Assembly: GCF_900069005.2 (NCBI RefSeq)
Contig: NZ_LN831279.1
Span: 2,932,961-2,996,960 of the forward strand
Reading direction: 5' to 3'
Source of the DNA: Paenibacillus sp. GM2
GTDB lineage: Bacteria > Bacillota > Bacilli > Paenibacillales > Paenibacillaceae
Length of the DNA: 64,000 bases
Shown: positions 34,908-44,337 of the stretch, one piece after another
Layout of the letters: each line of letters starts with the position of its first letter
Numbering within the stretch: the first letter of the stretch is position 1
Notes under the pieces: generated by a model
Told to the model about the DNA's origin: nothing
Databases searched by the model: none
What the model saw: the letters and a program-made list of their open reading frames with translations, nothing else
Translations under genes and position numbers: made by a program

Positions 34908-37226
34908 TTATTTAAGTTGTATAGAGACTTCCACCTCTCCGGAGTAAACAGGAACTTCGATGATGCCTTGCCCGTTCCATTGCCCCCCTTGGACCTGCGT
35001 TACTTCACCTATTCCATGTAGAGATATTTTGAAGGCTTTGCCTGCTCCTTCAGCCTGCAAGGACACAGCAGCACCTGTACGTGCAACACGCACTGACAGC
35101 TCTGTCTCGCCACTTTTATTCCGTACAGTCCTCGTAACCGTGACATGATCCTCCAGCTGATAAATCCCAAGCTCTACACCATCCGCAAAATCGTAGTCTG
35201 GGCGAGCATCGTTAGCGCCAACAGGCAGGATCGAGTTGGGACGCACATACAGCGGCAGGCTGAAGAAATCATAAGTTTCCTTGCGCCATTTACCGCCTTC
35301 CACCGCCTGGCCTGTCAGGAAATGGGTCCATTTGCCTTCCGGCAAATAATAAGATACCTCGCCCTTCTCGCTAAACACAGGAGCTACCAGCAGAGAATCG
35401 CCCAGCATATATTGGCGGTCCAGCACTTCAGCTGCCGGATCATCCGGGAACTCCAACAGCATGGCGCGCATCGAGGGAAGTCCCTGTTCTGTCGCTTGCA
35501 TCGCTGTATCGTACAGGTACGGCATCAGACGGCATTTCAACCGGGTGAAATATCTTGTTACGTTCACCGCTTCCTCATCGTACGCCCAAGGCACCCGGTA
35601 AGAGCTGCTGCCGTGCAGTCGGCTGTGGCTGGACAGCAGCCCGAAGGCGAGCCAGCGCTTAAACACATGGGCTGGAGCCGTGTTCTCGAAGCCGCCAATG
35701 TCATGGCTCCAGAAGCCGAAGCCCGATAAGCCCAAGGATAGGCCGCCGCGCAGCGTCTCCGCCATCGACTCGTAGTCGGCATAGCAGTCGCCGCCCCAAT
35801 GAACTGGAAACTGCTGTCCTCCAGCCGTCGCTGAACGGGCGAATAATGCCGCCTCATTTTTGCCCAGCTTCTCTTCCAGCACTTCAAACACCACTTTATT
35901 GTATAGATAAGTATAATAATTGTGCATTTTTACAGGGTCAGAGCCGTCGTAATAGACCACATCCGTCGGAATCCGCTCGCCGAAGTCGGTCTTGAAGCTG
36001 TCCACACCCATATCGATTAACTCGCGCAAGCAGTCCTTATACCATTCACAAGCATCCGGATTTGTAAAATCAACCAGCGCCATGCCCGGCTGCCACAAGT
36101 TCCACTGCCATACATCGCCGTTTGCCTTCCTGACCAGATAACCTCGCTCTCTGCCTTCCTCAAACAAGCGGGAGCGCTGGGCGATATAGGAATTGATCCA
36201 GACGCAAATTTTCAGCCCCTTTTCTTTCAAGCGCCCGAGCATTCCGGCCGGATCGGGAAATACTTCCTCATCCCATTTGAAATCCGTCCAGTGAAAGCCG
36301 CGCATCCAGAAGCAGTCGAAATGGAACACATGCAGCGGCAAATCCCGCTCCGCCATACCATCCACGAAAGAATTGACCGTCGCCTCATCATAATTCGTTG
36401 TAAAGGAGGTTGTTAGCCAAAGCCCGAATGTCCAGGCTGGAGGCAGCGCCGGGCGTCCAGTCAATGACGTATATTTGCTAAGCACGCCCTTGGGGCCAGG
36501 CCCATCGATAACGAAGTATTCCAACGATTCGCCGGGAACGCTGAACTGCACCTTTTTTACTTTCTCCGAGGCAACTTCGAATGAGACTGCACCCGGGTCA
36601 TTAACAAATACGCCATATCCTTGATTCGTAATGTAGAAGGGAATGTTCTTATAGGCCTGCTCTGAGCTAGTACCGCCGTCCTTATTCCAAATATCAATGG
36701 CCTGACCATTTTTCACAAAAGCTGTGAACCGTTCGCCCAGCCCATACACGAGTTCACCTACCGATAAATCAAGCTCCTCACGCACATAGGTCTGTCCACC
36801 GTTCTCCGTAATATGCGCCATCGATTTAGAGCGGCTGCCTGTAATCCGCTGCGTACCCCGGTAGAAATCAACGGACCATTCGGCCCCTTTGCTAATCCGA
36901 ACGCTCAAATTTCCGCTTTTCAATTCGGCGTATTCGTTCGTCTCCGTAATCATGCTATGCTGGCCGCCTTGCATCAGCTCAAAACGAGGACCATGGTCTA
37001 CTGTGCCGGCAAAATGAACCAGCTTAACACCAATCACTCCCGGCTGCGGAGAGTGAAACTGCACAGTTAGCAGCGTCGAGTTAATCATATCTCCGCGACC
37101 GCGAATCGGTGTTGTCGAAGCGTAAGCCGTCAATTTATCATCTTCCGCCCTAAAATCATGAGCCTGTACAGCTGAATCCAGCGTATACTCCTTGCGGATC
37201 AACCAATTGCCATCTGTAAATTTCAT
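34908..37226 (-). CDS. yicI: Alpha-xylosidase, glycoside hydrolase family 31 (YicI-like)
   Basis: 772 residues, the same length as YicI of E. coli. The nucleophile D414 is in SFKTDFGERIP, and FGFWSHDIGGFE is the downstream acid/base region. The barrel opening PPAWTFGLWLTTSFTTNYDE and HVFHFDCFWMRGFHWTDFKWD favour alpha-xylosidase over alpha-glucosidase within GH31. It releases xylose from the non-reducing end of xyloglucan oligomers (isoprimeverose units). No signal peptide. ATG 37226 follows AAAGGCGGG at 8 bases. Own terminator; divergent from the AraC gene at 37363. Confidence 0.93.
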   Translation of the reverse strand: MKFTDGNWLIRKEYTLDSAVQAHDFRAEDDKLTAYASTTPIRGRGDMINSTLLTVQFHSPQPGVIGVKLVHFAGTVDHGPRFELMQGGQHSMITETNEYAELKSGNLSVRISKGAEWSVDFYRGTQRITGSRSKSMAHITENGGQTYVREELDLSVGELVYGLGERFTAFVKNGQAIDIWNKDGGTSSEQAYKNIPFYITNQGYGVFVNDPGAVSFEVASEKVKKVQFSVPGESLEYFVIDGPGPKGVLSKYTSLTGRPALPPAWTFGLWLTTSFTTNYDEATVNSFVDGMAERDLPLHVFHFDCFWMRGFHWTDFKWDEEVFPDPAGMLGRLKEKGLKICVWINSYIAQRSRLFEEGRERGYLVRKANGDVWQWNLWQPGMALVDFTNPDACEWYKDCLRELIDMGVDSFKTDFGERIPTDVVYYDGSDPVKMHNYYTYLYNKVVFEVLEEKLGKNEAALFARSATAGGQQFPVHWGGDCYADYESMAETLRGGLSLGLSGFGFWSHDIGGFENTAPAHVFKRWLAFGLLSSHSRLHGSSSYRVPWAYDEEAVNVTRYFTRLKCRLMPYLYDTAMQATEQGLPSMRAMLLEFPDDPAAEVLDRQYMLGDSLLVAPVFSEKGEVSYYLPEGKWTHFLTGQAVEGGKWRKETYDFFSLPLYVRPNSILPVGANDARPDYDFADGVELGIYQLEDHVTVTRTVRNKSGETELSVRVARTGAAVSLQAEGAGKAFKISLHGIGEVTQVQGGQWNGQGIIEVPVYSGEVEVSIQLK

Positions 37227-37362
37227 AAGTTTGCCCGCCTTTCTGTCCACAGCATCGTTAGATGCTTCAAATAAGGTTCTAGTTGCATTATACTGATATC
37301 AATAGAAATAAACTTATATAATCCGCTTCATATATAACACTATATTGATGAGGTGAAGAATC

Positions 37363-38271
37363 ATGGATCAAGCACAACGCCGTTCTCTCAAAGAGGTCAG
37401 AACACATGGCAGTGAACTGCTTCCCTTCGGCACTTATTGGTACAGCTATGGGCCCGGCGAGCATGTGATAGACTGTCACTGGCATGATGAAGCCGAGATT
37501 TTCTATTGTGCTCAGGGCTGTACCTTATTCCAGGTTGACACTGACTATTTTCTGGTTCAAGCTGGGGAAGCGGTCTATATCGACGCTGGAGACATCCATG
37601 CCGCTCATGCTTACGGGGATGAAGGCTGCAGCTTCTTCTCTTTCGTCTTTAATACGAATCTACTGGCTAGTGCCCAATATGACGCGGTTCAGGAGAATAT
37701 CATTATCCCCCTGCAGGAGCGAAGAGCGACGCTGCCGAGATGGATTAAGCCGCAAGAGGATTACGAGCTTGAGCTGCTTGAGCATATTACAGCGATTAAG
37801 AAATGCTGTGAAGATCGACTTTCCGGGTATGAAGGGGCTGTCAAAGGCCATCTCTATCTAATGCTGTCCGGATTGCACAGCAGAAACCTGGCTTGCAGCC
37901 GGACGAGCAGCAATCGCAGCGAATCTTCCAAAATCGAAAGATTGAAAACGGTCATCCAATATATTCAGGACCATCACGGGCAGCCGATCCGACTAGCTGA
38001 GCTGGCCGCGCTGATTCCGATGAGCGAAGGGCAGTTTTGCCGTTTCTTCAAATCGATGACGAGACAGACGCCAGTTGATTACATCAACTCCTACCGGATT
38101 CGTCAGGCGGTCGAGCTGCTTAGACGTACCGATCGGAAAATATCCGATATCGCGTTGGAGGTCGGCTATGACAATATCAGCTATTTCATTCGGGTATTCC
38201 GAAAGACTATGAACAGCTCCCCTTCCGAATTCCGCAATAAGCTGCAGGACTCCATGGAGGGACCAGAGTAA
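37363..38271 (+). CDS. AraC-family regulator, cupin type
   Basis: 302 residues. N-terminal cupin (HWHDEAEIFYCAQG near residues 39-52, then GEAVYIDAGDIHAAHAY) followed by two C-terminal helix-turn-helix units: LAELAALIPMSEGQFCRFFK and ISDIALEVGYDNISYFIRVFRK. Divergent from the GH31 gene (136-base gap), so it is the likely local activator of alpha-xylosidase. ATG after GAGGTGAAG. A separate AraC gene regulates the GH42 side of the island. Confidence 0.9.
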   Translation: MDQAQRRSLKEVRTHGSELLPFGTYWYSYGPGEHVIDCHWHDEAEIFYCAQGCTLFQVDTDYFLVQAGEAVYIDAGDIHAAHAYGDEGCSFFSFVFNTNLLASAQYDAVQENIIIPLQERRATLPRWIKPQEDYELELLEHITAIKKCCEDRLSGYEGAVKGHLYLMLSGLHSRNLACSRTSSNRSESSKIERLKTVIQYIQDHHGQPIRLAELAALIPMSEGQFCRFFKSMTRQTPVDYINSYRIRQAVELLRRTDRKISDIALEVGYDNISYFIRVFRKTMNSSPSEFRNKLQDSMEGPE

Positions 38272-38343
38272 CGATCCCCCCATTACTCCAAGGCTTCTAT
38301 AATAAGGCCCGGCGCTGTAGCATTATTCAATGAGAGGCCTATG

Positions 38344-41247
38344 TTAAACTAGCCGGAGCCAGCTTAACTGGACCTCCCCCCTCAGTGTCAGATAAACAGG
38401 ATGTCTGCCGCTGCATGATTCTATCGGAACTCTCACTGTTGACCATGCCTGACGGCCGCCTGTCGCCATCACCTTCCCGCTGGCTGCGACAGATCCGTCA
38501 GGACGATCCAGCGTCAGAATGATCTCTCCGCCTTTGATATTTCCTGACACTCTCGCTTCCAACCAGGAAGCCCCTGTCCCTAAGTCCACATCATGAAATG
38601 CGATCCAGCCTGCTCCCTGCCGAAGAGCCAGGCTTTCTCCTCCCTCGCGGCACTCATCGATATAGACGCCGTTATAATCATCATAATTAACTGCTCTGAC
38701 CGGTTCACGAAGCGAACGGGGCGGAACGGTTTCTCCTTCCACGCTCAGCCGGGCAAACAGCTTCATATCTTGCGAAGAAGGGCCGATTCCGAGCATATAT
38801 TCGCCGCTCTCAACGCAGTAGTGTTCCCGGGTGACATCCCAGAAGGCCAGGTCTTCCGCCTTCAATTCGAAGCGGACGATTTGCGAGGCTCCGGCTTCCA
38901 GATGAATCCGCTGAAAGCCCTTGAGTGTCTTAAGCGGACGAACCACACGGGAATCACTGGCTCGAACATAGAGCTGAACCACTTCATCCCCGGCCCTTTC
39001 TCCTGTATTTATAATTTTCACAGATACTGACACAGCATCGCCCGCCTGGATCGCCATCTGATCCAGGGAAAGCTCCTCATAGGCAAAACGGGTGTAACTC
39101 AACCCGTGTCCAAATGGATACAGCACCTCCCCATCAAAATATTGATAGGTACGTTTTCCTTTTATAATGTCGTAGTCCATTAGCTCCGGCAGCTGCGAGA
39201 CTGATTTATACCAGGTCATATTCAAGCGACCCGCTGGATTGTAATCCCCATACAGCACATCGGCCAGCGCCTGCCCAAGCTCCTGAGCGGCATGGGATGT
39301 GTATATCATCGCTGGTATATGCTCCTTCTCCCAGTTCACGGCGAACGGATAGCTGCCGACGATGATGACCACGGTATTCGGATTCGCGGCGTGAACAGCC
39401 TGAATCAGAGATTGCTGAGCAGGGGGCAGGACAAGATCCGGACGGTCGATCGTTTCTTTTCCATTAATAAATGGACTATTGCCGACAACAACGATCGCAG
39501 TCTCTACCTGGCTGGCTGCATATGCCGCTTGCTCAATGCCATCTGCAACGACCTCGATGATAAATTCATCCATGGCGAAATCTGAGGAGACAAGATTTTT
39601 CGCCTTCTGTCCGTCCCGATCCTCCTGCTTATCTTGATCCCTGTATTTCGCTTGGCCATCCTGATCTCTCCAGTCCGTGATCACACATCCCTGTTCATCC
39701 ACCATAATCGGTCGACCTTCCCACGACTTCATTCGTACAACACCACCGCTGTCTCCCACCGACGGTTCAACATCGAAGGCTTCCTTCACAAACCAGCCGC
39801 GGGCTTCATTCGCCGATGCCAAAAGTTCGCTATCGGTCTCAGTCACAAACTTGCCGCAGCTAAGCGCCTTGAAGGTTACATTGCCCCAACCCCAATCATT
39901 CCGCTCGAACACCTCGGCCTGCTCGGCATCTGGGCAGACCGCTTCAAGCCGAGCTTGCTCGCCGCAAACAACTACATATTGGCCTGTCGCCGCCGAGCGA
40001 AGCCGGACATGATCAAGTCCGGAATGGAACCGTGCGGAGCCCCCGTTCAGCTTCCTATTGATGCCTTGCAGCGGGGTGACCCGATACGGCGGCGTACCGC
40101 TGTACCAGTCGGTAAATGCTTCGTCCGCCAGAGGTCCGACCACGGCGATGGAGCGCATATCGCGATCTAACGGCAGCAGGCCATTATTTTTTAATAGAAC
40201 GATCGATTCTTGTGCTGCCCTGAGAGATAAAGCCGAATGCTCCGGCGCGCATAGCTTCGACTCCGGAATCATGCTATAGGGATTCCGTTCAGCCGGATCA
40301 AATTCACCAAGCCGAAACCGGACGCGGAACGTATTGCGAAGCGCCCGGTCAAGATCCTCCTCAAGCAGCAATCCCCCGCTTAAAGCATCATGCAGCGCTT
40401 GGTAGGAAATATCCTGCTCATCCGTGATACTATCGACACCCGCTCTGACCGATCCGGCCACGGCTGCGGCATAGGAATCCACATAGTGGTGATCGATTAC
40501 TGTTCCAAGTACATCTCCGGCATCGCCGACGATAAAGCCATTCATCCCCCATTCGCCCTTCACGATCTTGTAGACTTCATCATTGAAGTTGCACGGTCTC
40601 CCGTTAACTCCGTTATAGGCGGTCATCATTGAACCTGCCTTGCCCTCCCGGAACGCCATCTCAAAAGGCTTGAGATAATATTCCCGCTTATTTCGCGGAT
40701 CGATGCTGACTGAGGCGCTGCCGCGCTCCAGTTCATTGTTGTTGCCATAGAAATGCTTGAGCGTAGCAACTGTCTTGTAATAGAAGGGATGCTCTCCCTG
40801 CATCCCTCGCACGAGCTGGGTAGAGAGAACACCGGTTAAATACGGATCCTCTCCATAAGCTTCCTCGGTCCGCCCCCAACGCGGATCACGCTCCATATCC
40901 ACGGTAGGCGCCCAGATGGTGAGGCCGTTAATAGCCGGATCTCGCTGATAATAGACGCGGGCCTCGTCCCCGATGATCGAGCCGATCTGACGCAGCAGTT
41001 CAGGGTTCCATGTACAGGCCAGCCCGATATTTTGCGGAAATACCGTCGCTTCGCCAAGCCAGGCCACACCATGCGCTCCCTCTGTACCATGCTTATATTT
41101 CTTTACGCCGAGGCGCGGAATCTCTACCTGATATTGACACATGAGTTGCACCTTCTCCTCCAGCGTAAATCTGGATAGAAGATCGTCCAACCGCTCTTCC
41201 AGCGGCAAATCCGGGTTCTGATAAGAATAACGCCCGTCCATATTCAT
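38344..41247 (-). CDS. Glycoside hydrolase family 3 beta-glucosidase/xylosidase with CBM6-like tail
   Basis: 967 residues. GH3 N domain (LSRFTLEEKVQLMCQY, KHGTEGAHGVAW, KHFYGNNNE) with nucleophile D242 in FIVGDAGDV. The GH3 C domain is interrupted near residues 400-560 by a beta-trefoil/fascin-like insert (VRLRSAATGQYVVVCG, GWGNVTFKAL) and resumes at IVVVGNSPFINGKETIDRP. A fibronectin-III-like domain lies at about 720-800, and the last 115 residues resemble a CBM6 beta-sandwich. No signal peptide. Preceded by a CcpA-like site. Could be beta-glucosidase, beta-xylosidase or a dual enzyme; sequence alone does not decide. Confidence 0.88.
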   Translation of the reverse strand: MNMDGRYSYQNPDLPLEERLDDLLSRFTLEEKVQLMCQYQVEIPRLGVKKYKHGTEGAHGVAWLGEATVFPQNIGLACTWNPELLRQIGSIIGDEARVYYQRDPAINGLTIWAPTVDMERDPRWGRTEEAYGEDPYLTGVLSTQLVRGMQGEHPFYYKTVATLKHFYGNNNELERGSASVSIDPRNKREYYLKPFEMAFREGKAGSMMTAYNGVNGRPCNFNDEVYKIVKGEWGMNGFIVGDAGDVLGTVIDHHYVDSYAAAVAGSVRAGVDSITDEQDISYQALHDALSGGLLLEEDLDRALRNTFRVRFRLGEFDPAERNPYSMIPESKLCAPEHSALSLRAAQESIVLLKNNGLLPLDRDMRSIAVVGPLADEAFTDWYSGTPPYRVTPLQGINRKLNGGSARFHSGLDHVRLRSAATGQYVVVCGEQARLEAVCPDAEQAEVFERNDWGWGNVTFKALSCGKFVTETDSELLASANEARGWFVKEAFDVEPSVGDSGGVVRMKSWEGRPIMVDEQGCVITDWRDQDGQAKYRDQDKQEDRDGQKAKNLVSSDFAMDEFIIEVVADGIEQAAYAASQVETAIVVVGNSPFINGKETIDRPDLVLPPAQQSLIQAVHAANPNTVVIIVGSYPFAVNWEKEHIPAMIYTSHAAQELGQALADVLYGDYNPAGRLNMTWYKSVSQLPELMDYDIIKGKRTYQYFDGEVLYPFGHGLSYTRFAYEELSLDQMAIQAGDAVSVSVKIINTGERAGDEVVQLYVRASDSRVVRPLKTLKGFQRIHLEAGASQIVRFELKAEDLAFWDVTREHYCVESGEYMLGIGPSSQDMKLFARLSVEGETVPPRSLREPVRAVNYDDYNGVYIDECREGGESLALRQGAGWIAFHDVDLGTGASWLEARVSGNIKGGEIILTLDRPDGSVAASGKVMATGGRQAWSTVRVPIESCSGRHPVYLTLRGEVQLSWLRLV

Positions 41248-41274
41248 AGCTCTAACCTCGTCTCTATATTTTTA

Positions 41275-41288
41275 TGAAAGCGTTTCAC
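41275..41288 (+). promoter_or_regulatory. Candidate cre (CcpA) site upstream of the GH3 gene
   Basis: TGAAAGCGTTTCAC matches 12 of 14 positions of the consensus TGWAARCGYTWNCW. It ends 28 bases upstream of the GH3 start codon, a position compatible with carbon catabolite repression. Confidence 0.45.
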
Positions 41289-41424
41289 TGTAGTGCCATC
41301 TTACCTTGCTTTCATGGAGCTTCATACAGGGATAATTAGAGGCTTTTTCATATAGAAATCTATAAATTTCTGTAAAAAAGAGCCCGACGGTCCGTTCAGA
41401 CTGCCCTGCTCCTAAGACAACAAA

Positions 41425-42978
41425 TTATTCATTTCCGGCCTTTTTGCGATAAGCTGAAGGAGATGTGCCTACATATTTTCGGAATTTGGCATGAAAATAA
41501 TCGACATTGGTATACCCGACCTTCTCGGCTACCTGATAAACCTTCAGTCCTTCCTCCAAATACCCCTTTGCATTTTCGATTCTCACTTTATCCAGATAGG
41601 TATTGAAATACTCGCCGGTCTCATTCTTGAACAATTTCCCCAAATAAGCGCTATTATAGTTAAAAATTCCCGATAAGGTCTCCAGCTTCAAATTGTCGCG
41701 GAAATTTCGGTGGATGAGATCCAGCATAATTCGCACCTCGCGGTGCCTGCCCGTATCCTCGTTCATTGGTGGGGCTATCGATTGCAGCAGAGATCCAACC
41801 TGCTCGAACATATCTCCGATTGTACGCACGCGGTAAATATCCGCGACCCGATCACAATATCCCTTACTCTGGCTTTGCAGCTCTGGTCTTTGCTTTAATT
41901 CCCTCCCATGGATGAGTGTCAATAACTCCACAAAACGCTGCTTGATCTCTCCTTCATTGAAATGACGACGGATCAACGTATGACCAAATTCAACAATAAA
42001 CTGCTTAATCGCATCCAGATTGCCAACTTCTACAGCATAATACAGCTGCTCTTCCGCGTTACTGGTATTTTTCTCTTCAGCCTCTATATCAGTTGCATGA
42101 CTCCGAAGCTTGTCTAACAGCTCCCCTGATAGAATTCTGCCCCGTTCAAAGAAAAACTGCTGCTTGATCAACTCCAGTGCAGAAGTATAGGACAGGGGAA
42201 TATCGCCTAGTTCCCTCACCCGTTCTCCCAACACGACAGTGAACTCGGCTGCGCCGCTTTCTTGCAGTTCTTGATATACATCATCATGCTCCACTTCGAG
42301 CAATGGTTCCTGTAACAATACGCCAACATAACCTTGATGGCTAAATACATAACCGCGGCCGCATTCTTCAAAGCGGGCGCCAAGCTTCCTCCTCAGCCTA
42401 TTAGCCTCATTCACATCGCTTCTCTCATCCTTCGGGGAGACCACTAGCAGGATCTGATACTTCCTCCAGAGCAATCCGAGTCGATCCGCCTGCTCGTGAA
42501 GTGTAAATTCATCATGTTCCATCGACCCGGACAAGATGGATTGAATGAACGCTTCACGTGTCCACTCCTTTGAGACATTCTGCCATAAGGAAGCCTTCTT
42601 CGCTTCATCAATCACCTGCTCAATGCGATACAAATATTGAATCAACTCATCCTCATCCACCGGCTTCAGCAAATAACCGTCTGCCCGGTTCGTCATTGCC
42701 TTCTTGGCGTATTCAAAATCCGCATAACCGCTCAAGATCAAAATATGCAGCTGCGGATCTTGCTCACGCAACCTCTCGATTAATTGCAGGCCGTCCATCC
42801 CCGGCATACGAATATCCGCGATCACCAGCTCCGGCGAATAAGTCTGATACTTCTCCAAGGCTTCTTCACCATTGGACGCTGTATCCACCACGCGGAATCC
42901 GTAATTCTCCCACTCGATAAACATCCTGAGCCCTTCTCTTTGTTTCGGCTCATCATCAACAATCAGCACCTTATACAT
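41425..42978 (-). CDS. YesN-type response regulator (REC plus AraC)
   Basis: 517 residues. Receiver domain 1-125 with D8/D9, phospho-acceptor D55 in VIADIRMPGMDG and KPVDEDELI. A coiled middle region follows, then C-terminal AraC helices (LKLETLSGIFNYNSAYLGKLF, VYQVAEKVGYTNVDYFHAKFRKYVGTSP). Activates polysaccharide-use genes on phosphorylation by a YesM partner. ATG 42978 (MYKVLIVDDE) is 7 bases after GGGGGG; the longer frame upstream has no family sequence. No kinase adjoins it. A cre-like site at 43070 lies upstream. Confidence 0.92.
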   Translation of the reverse strand: MYKVLIVDDEPKQREGLRMFIEWENYGFRVVDTASNGEEALEKYQTYSPELVIADIRMPGMDGLQLIERLREQDPQLHILILSGYADFEYAKKAMTNRADGYLLKPVDEDELIQYLYRIEQVIDEAKKASLWQNVSKEWTREAFIQSILSGSMEHDEFTLHEQADRLGLLWRKYQILLVVSPKDERSDVNEANRLRRKLGARFEECGRGYVFSHQGYVGVLLQEPLLEVEHDDVYQELQESGAAEFTVVLGERVRELGDIPLSYTSALELIKQQFFFERGRILSGELLDKLRSHATDIEAEEKNTSNAEEQLYYAVEVGNLDAIKQFIVEFGHTLIRRHFNEGEIKQRFVELLTLIHGRELKQRPELQSQSKGYCDRVADIYRVRTIGDMFEQVGSLLQSIAPPMNEDTGRHREVRIMLDLIHRNFRDNLKLETLSGIFNYNSAYLGKLFKNETGEYFNTYLDKVRIENAKGYLEEGLKVYQVAEKVGYTNVDYFHAKFRKYVGTSPSAYRKKAGNE

Positions 42979-43069
42979 TCCAAAACCCCCCAGCGGAATA
43001 TGCAATTCAGTGTGATTCCAGCCACCACTTGCCGGATAACCGGTAAACTCATCTGCACCATACACCCTA

Positions 43070-43083
43070 TTAAAGCGTTTACA
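43070..43083 (-). promoter_or_regulatory. Candidate cre (CcpA) site upstream of the YesN-like gene
   Basis: On the minus strand TGTAAACGCTTTAA matches 13 of 14 positions of the cre consensus (mismatch at position 13). It is 92 bases upstream of the chosen start, so catabolite repression of the regulator is plausible. Confidence 0.55.
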
Positions 43084-43180
43084 ATTTAATTATATTACTT
43101 TTCGTATAGGCTGCTCCTGCATAATTATGCCTACTTGTTGCACTATTTTGATATTCGTCAGCCATTTACTGAACACGATC

Positions 43181-44194
43181 TTATCCGTTCTCCTTCCGCC
43201 ACTTGGCAAGCAATTGCTCGCGATGCTCAGCAGCCATGTCGAACCGGTACGTTGGTAAGAGAAGCTCCAGATTAACGGAAGTCAGCAGGGGATGAACCTG
43301 AATATTGGGAAGCACGGGAAAAGAAAATGCCGAATTCATATAATCCGTCTGTGCGCTTCGCGATAGAACAAAATCAGCCAGTTTTCTCGCTGCTGCTTTA
43401 TTATTTCCATTCTTTAGGATCGATACCGCCCCAATCTCCCAGCCAGCCTGAGGAGGGACCTCGGAATGAATGGCATAACCTGAATTCCTGAACCGCAGCT
43501 GATCGCCCATAAAGCTGACGACGGCGGCGACCTCACCTTGGGCCAGCCGCTGTGCCGAGCTGATTCCTGAAAAAGTAGTCGTTGCACTTTGCTCTTTCAG
43601 CGCATGTACCAAGGCAATCGCCTGATCCTCCCCTCGCTCCTGGGCGAGCGAAGCAAGCAGCGTATACCCTGTTCCAGACGTCTCCGGGTCAGGTATCTCG
43701 ATCTTGCCCTTCAGCTCGGGACGCAGCAGATCCTCATAACGCTCCGGCAACGGCAAGTCAGCCAGCAACGGGTCCTGCTTCCATACCTGCTCATTAACTC
43801 CAATCGCCAGCGGTCCCATATACATGCCTGTCCAGTACCCCTGCCTGTCCTTATATTTATCAGGAACCTGATCACTGAGGCGCGGAGAATAACGGATCAG
43901 TTTGCCGCTGTTCTTCAATTGCTCATGCAAATCCGCCGGTCCGCCCAGGACGACGTCGATCCCCGTTTTGTTCATCGTTAGAAGGTGATAGCTTGCTTCG
44001 CCGCCAGACATTCGGATGACCTCATAGGATACGCCCGTCTCTTTCTTGAACTTCTCCAGCAGGATACGCGACTCATCCTCCTGAAAAATAACATAGACTT
44101 TCAGCGGCTGACTGCTTTGCTGCCCTGGATAGAGCATAACAATAACTGCCACAGTAAGTGCGATCAATACGACAATCAGGCCTTTCTTCTTCAA
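43181..44194 (-). CDS. ABC transporter solute-binding protein (paralogue 2)
   Basis: 337 residues: membrane-anchor signal (LIVVLIALTVAVIVMLY) and a family 1 binding fold of the Fe3+/putrescine/2-aminoethylphosphonate class (VYVIFQEDESRILLEKFKKETGV, GGPADLHEQL, PETSGTGYTLLASLAQ). It is a clear paralogue of the product at 47552-48589, sharing IFQE-E, GGPAD, GYWTG/GHWTG and SGTxYT blocks. No lipobox Cys is obvious, so it is held by an uncleaved or non-lipid signal. Start TTG 44194, 8 bases after GAGGGGAG. Last gene of the leftward cluster. Confidence 0.82.
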   Translation of the reverse strand: MKKKGLIVVLIALTVAVIVMLYPGQQSSQPLKVYVIFQEDESRILLEKFKKETGVSYEVIRMSGGEASYHLLTMNKTGIDVVLGGPADLHEQLKNSGKLIRYSPRLSDQVPDKYKDRQGYWTGMYMGPLAIGVNEQVWKQDPLLADLPLPERYEDLLRPELKGKIEIPDPETSGTGYTLLASLAQERGEDQAIALVHALKEQSATTTFSGISSAQRLAQGEVAAVVSFMGDQLRFRNSGYAIHSEVPPQAGWEIGAVSILKNGNNKAAARKLADFVLSRSAQTDYMNSAFSFPVLPNIQVHPLLTSVNLELLLPTYRFDMAAEHREQLLAKWRKENG

Positions 44195-44337
44195 ACGGAC
44201 CACTCCCCTCTTGAGCAGTCTGGACAAGCTTCTCCAAACAGCTTCCTTGAATGTCTGAATAGACGCCAAAAAAGGAAAACCGTCGTTTTCCTTTTTTGAG
44301 CCTATTTGCTGAACCTATTTGCGCTTCTAGCCATGCA

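Noticed and set aside
39634..40170. 178-codon plus-strand ORF inside the GH3 gene
   Set aside because: Antisense of an intact gene with clear domains; no start signal.
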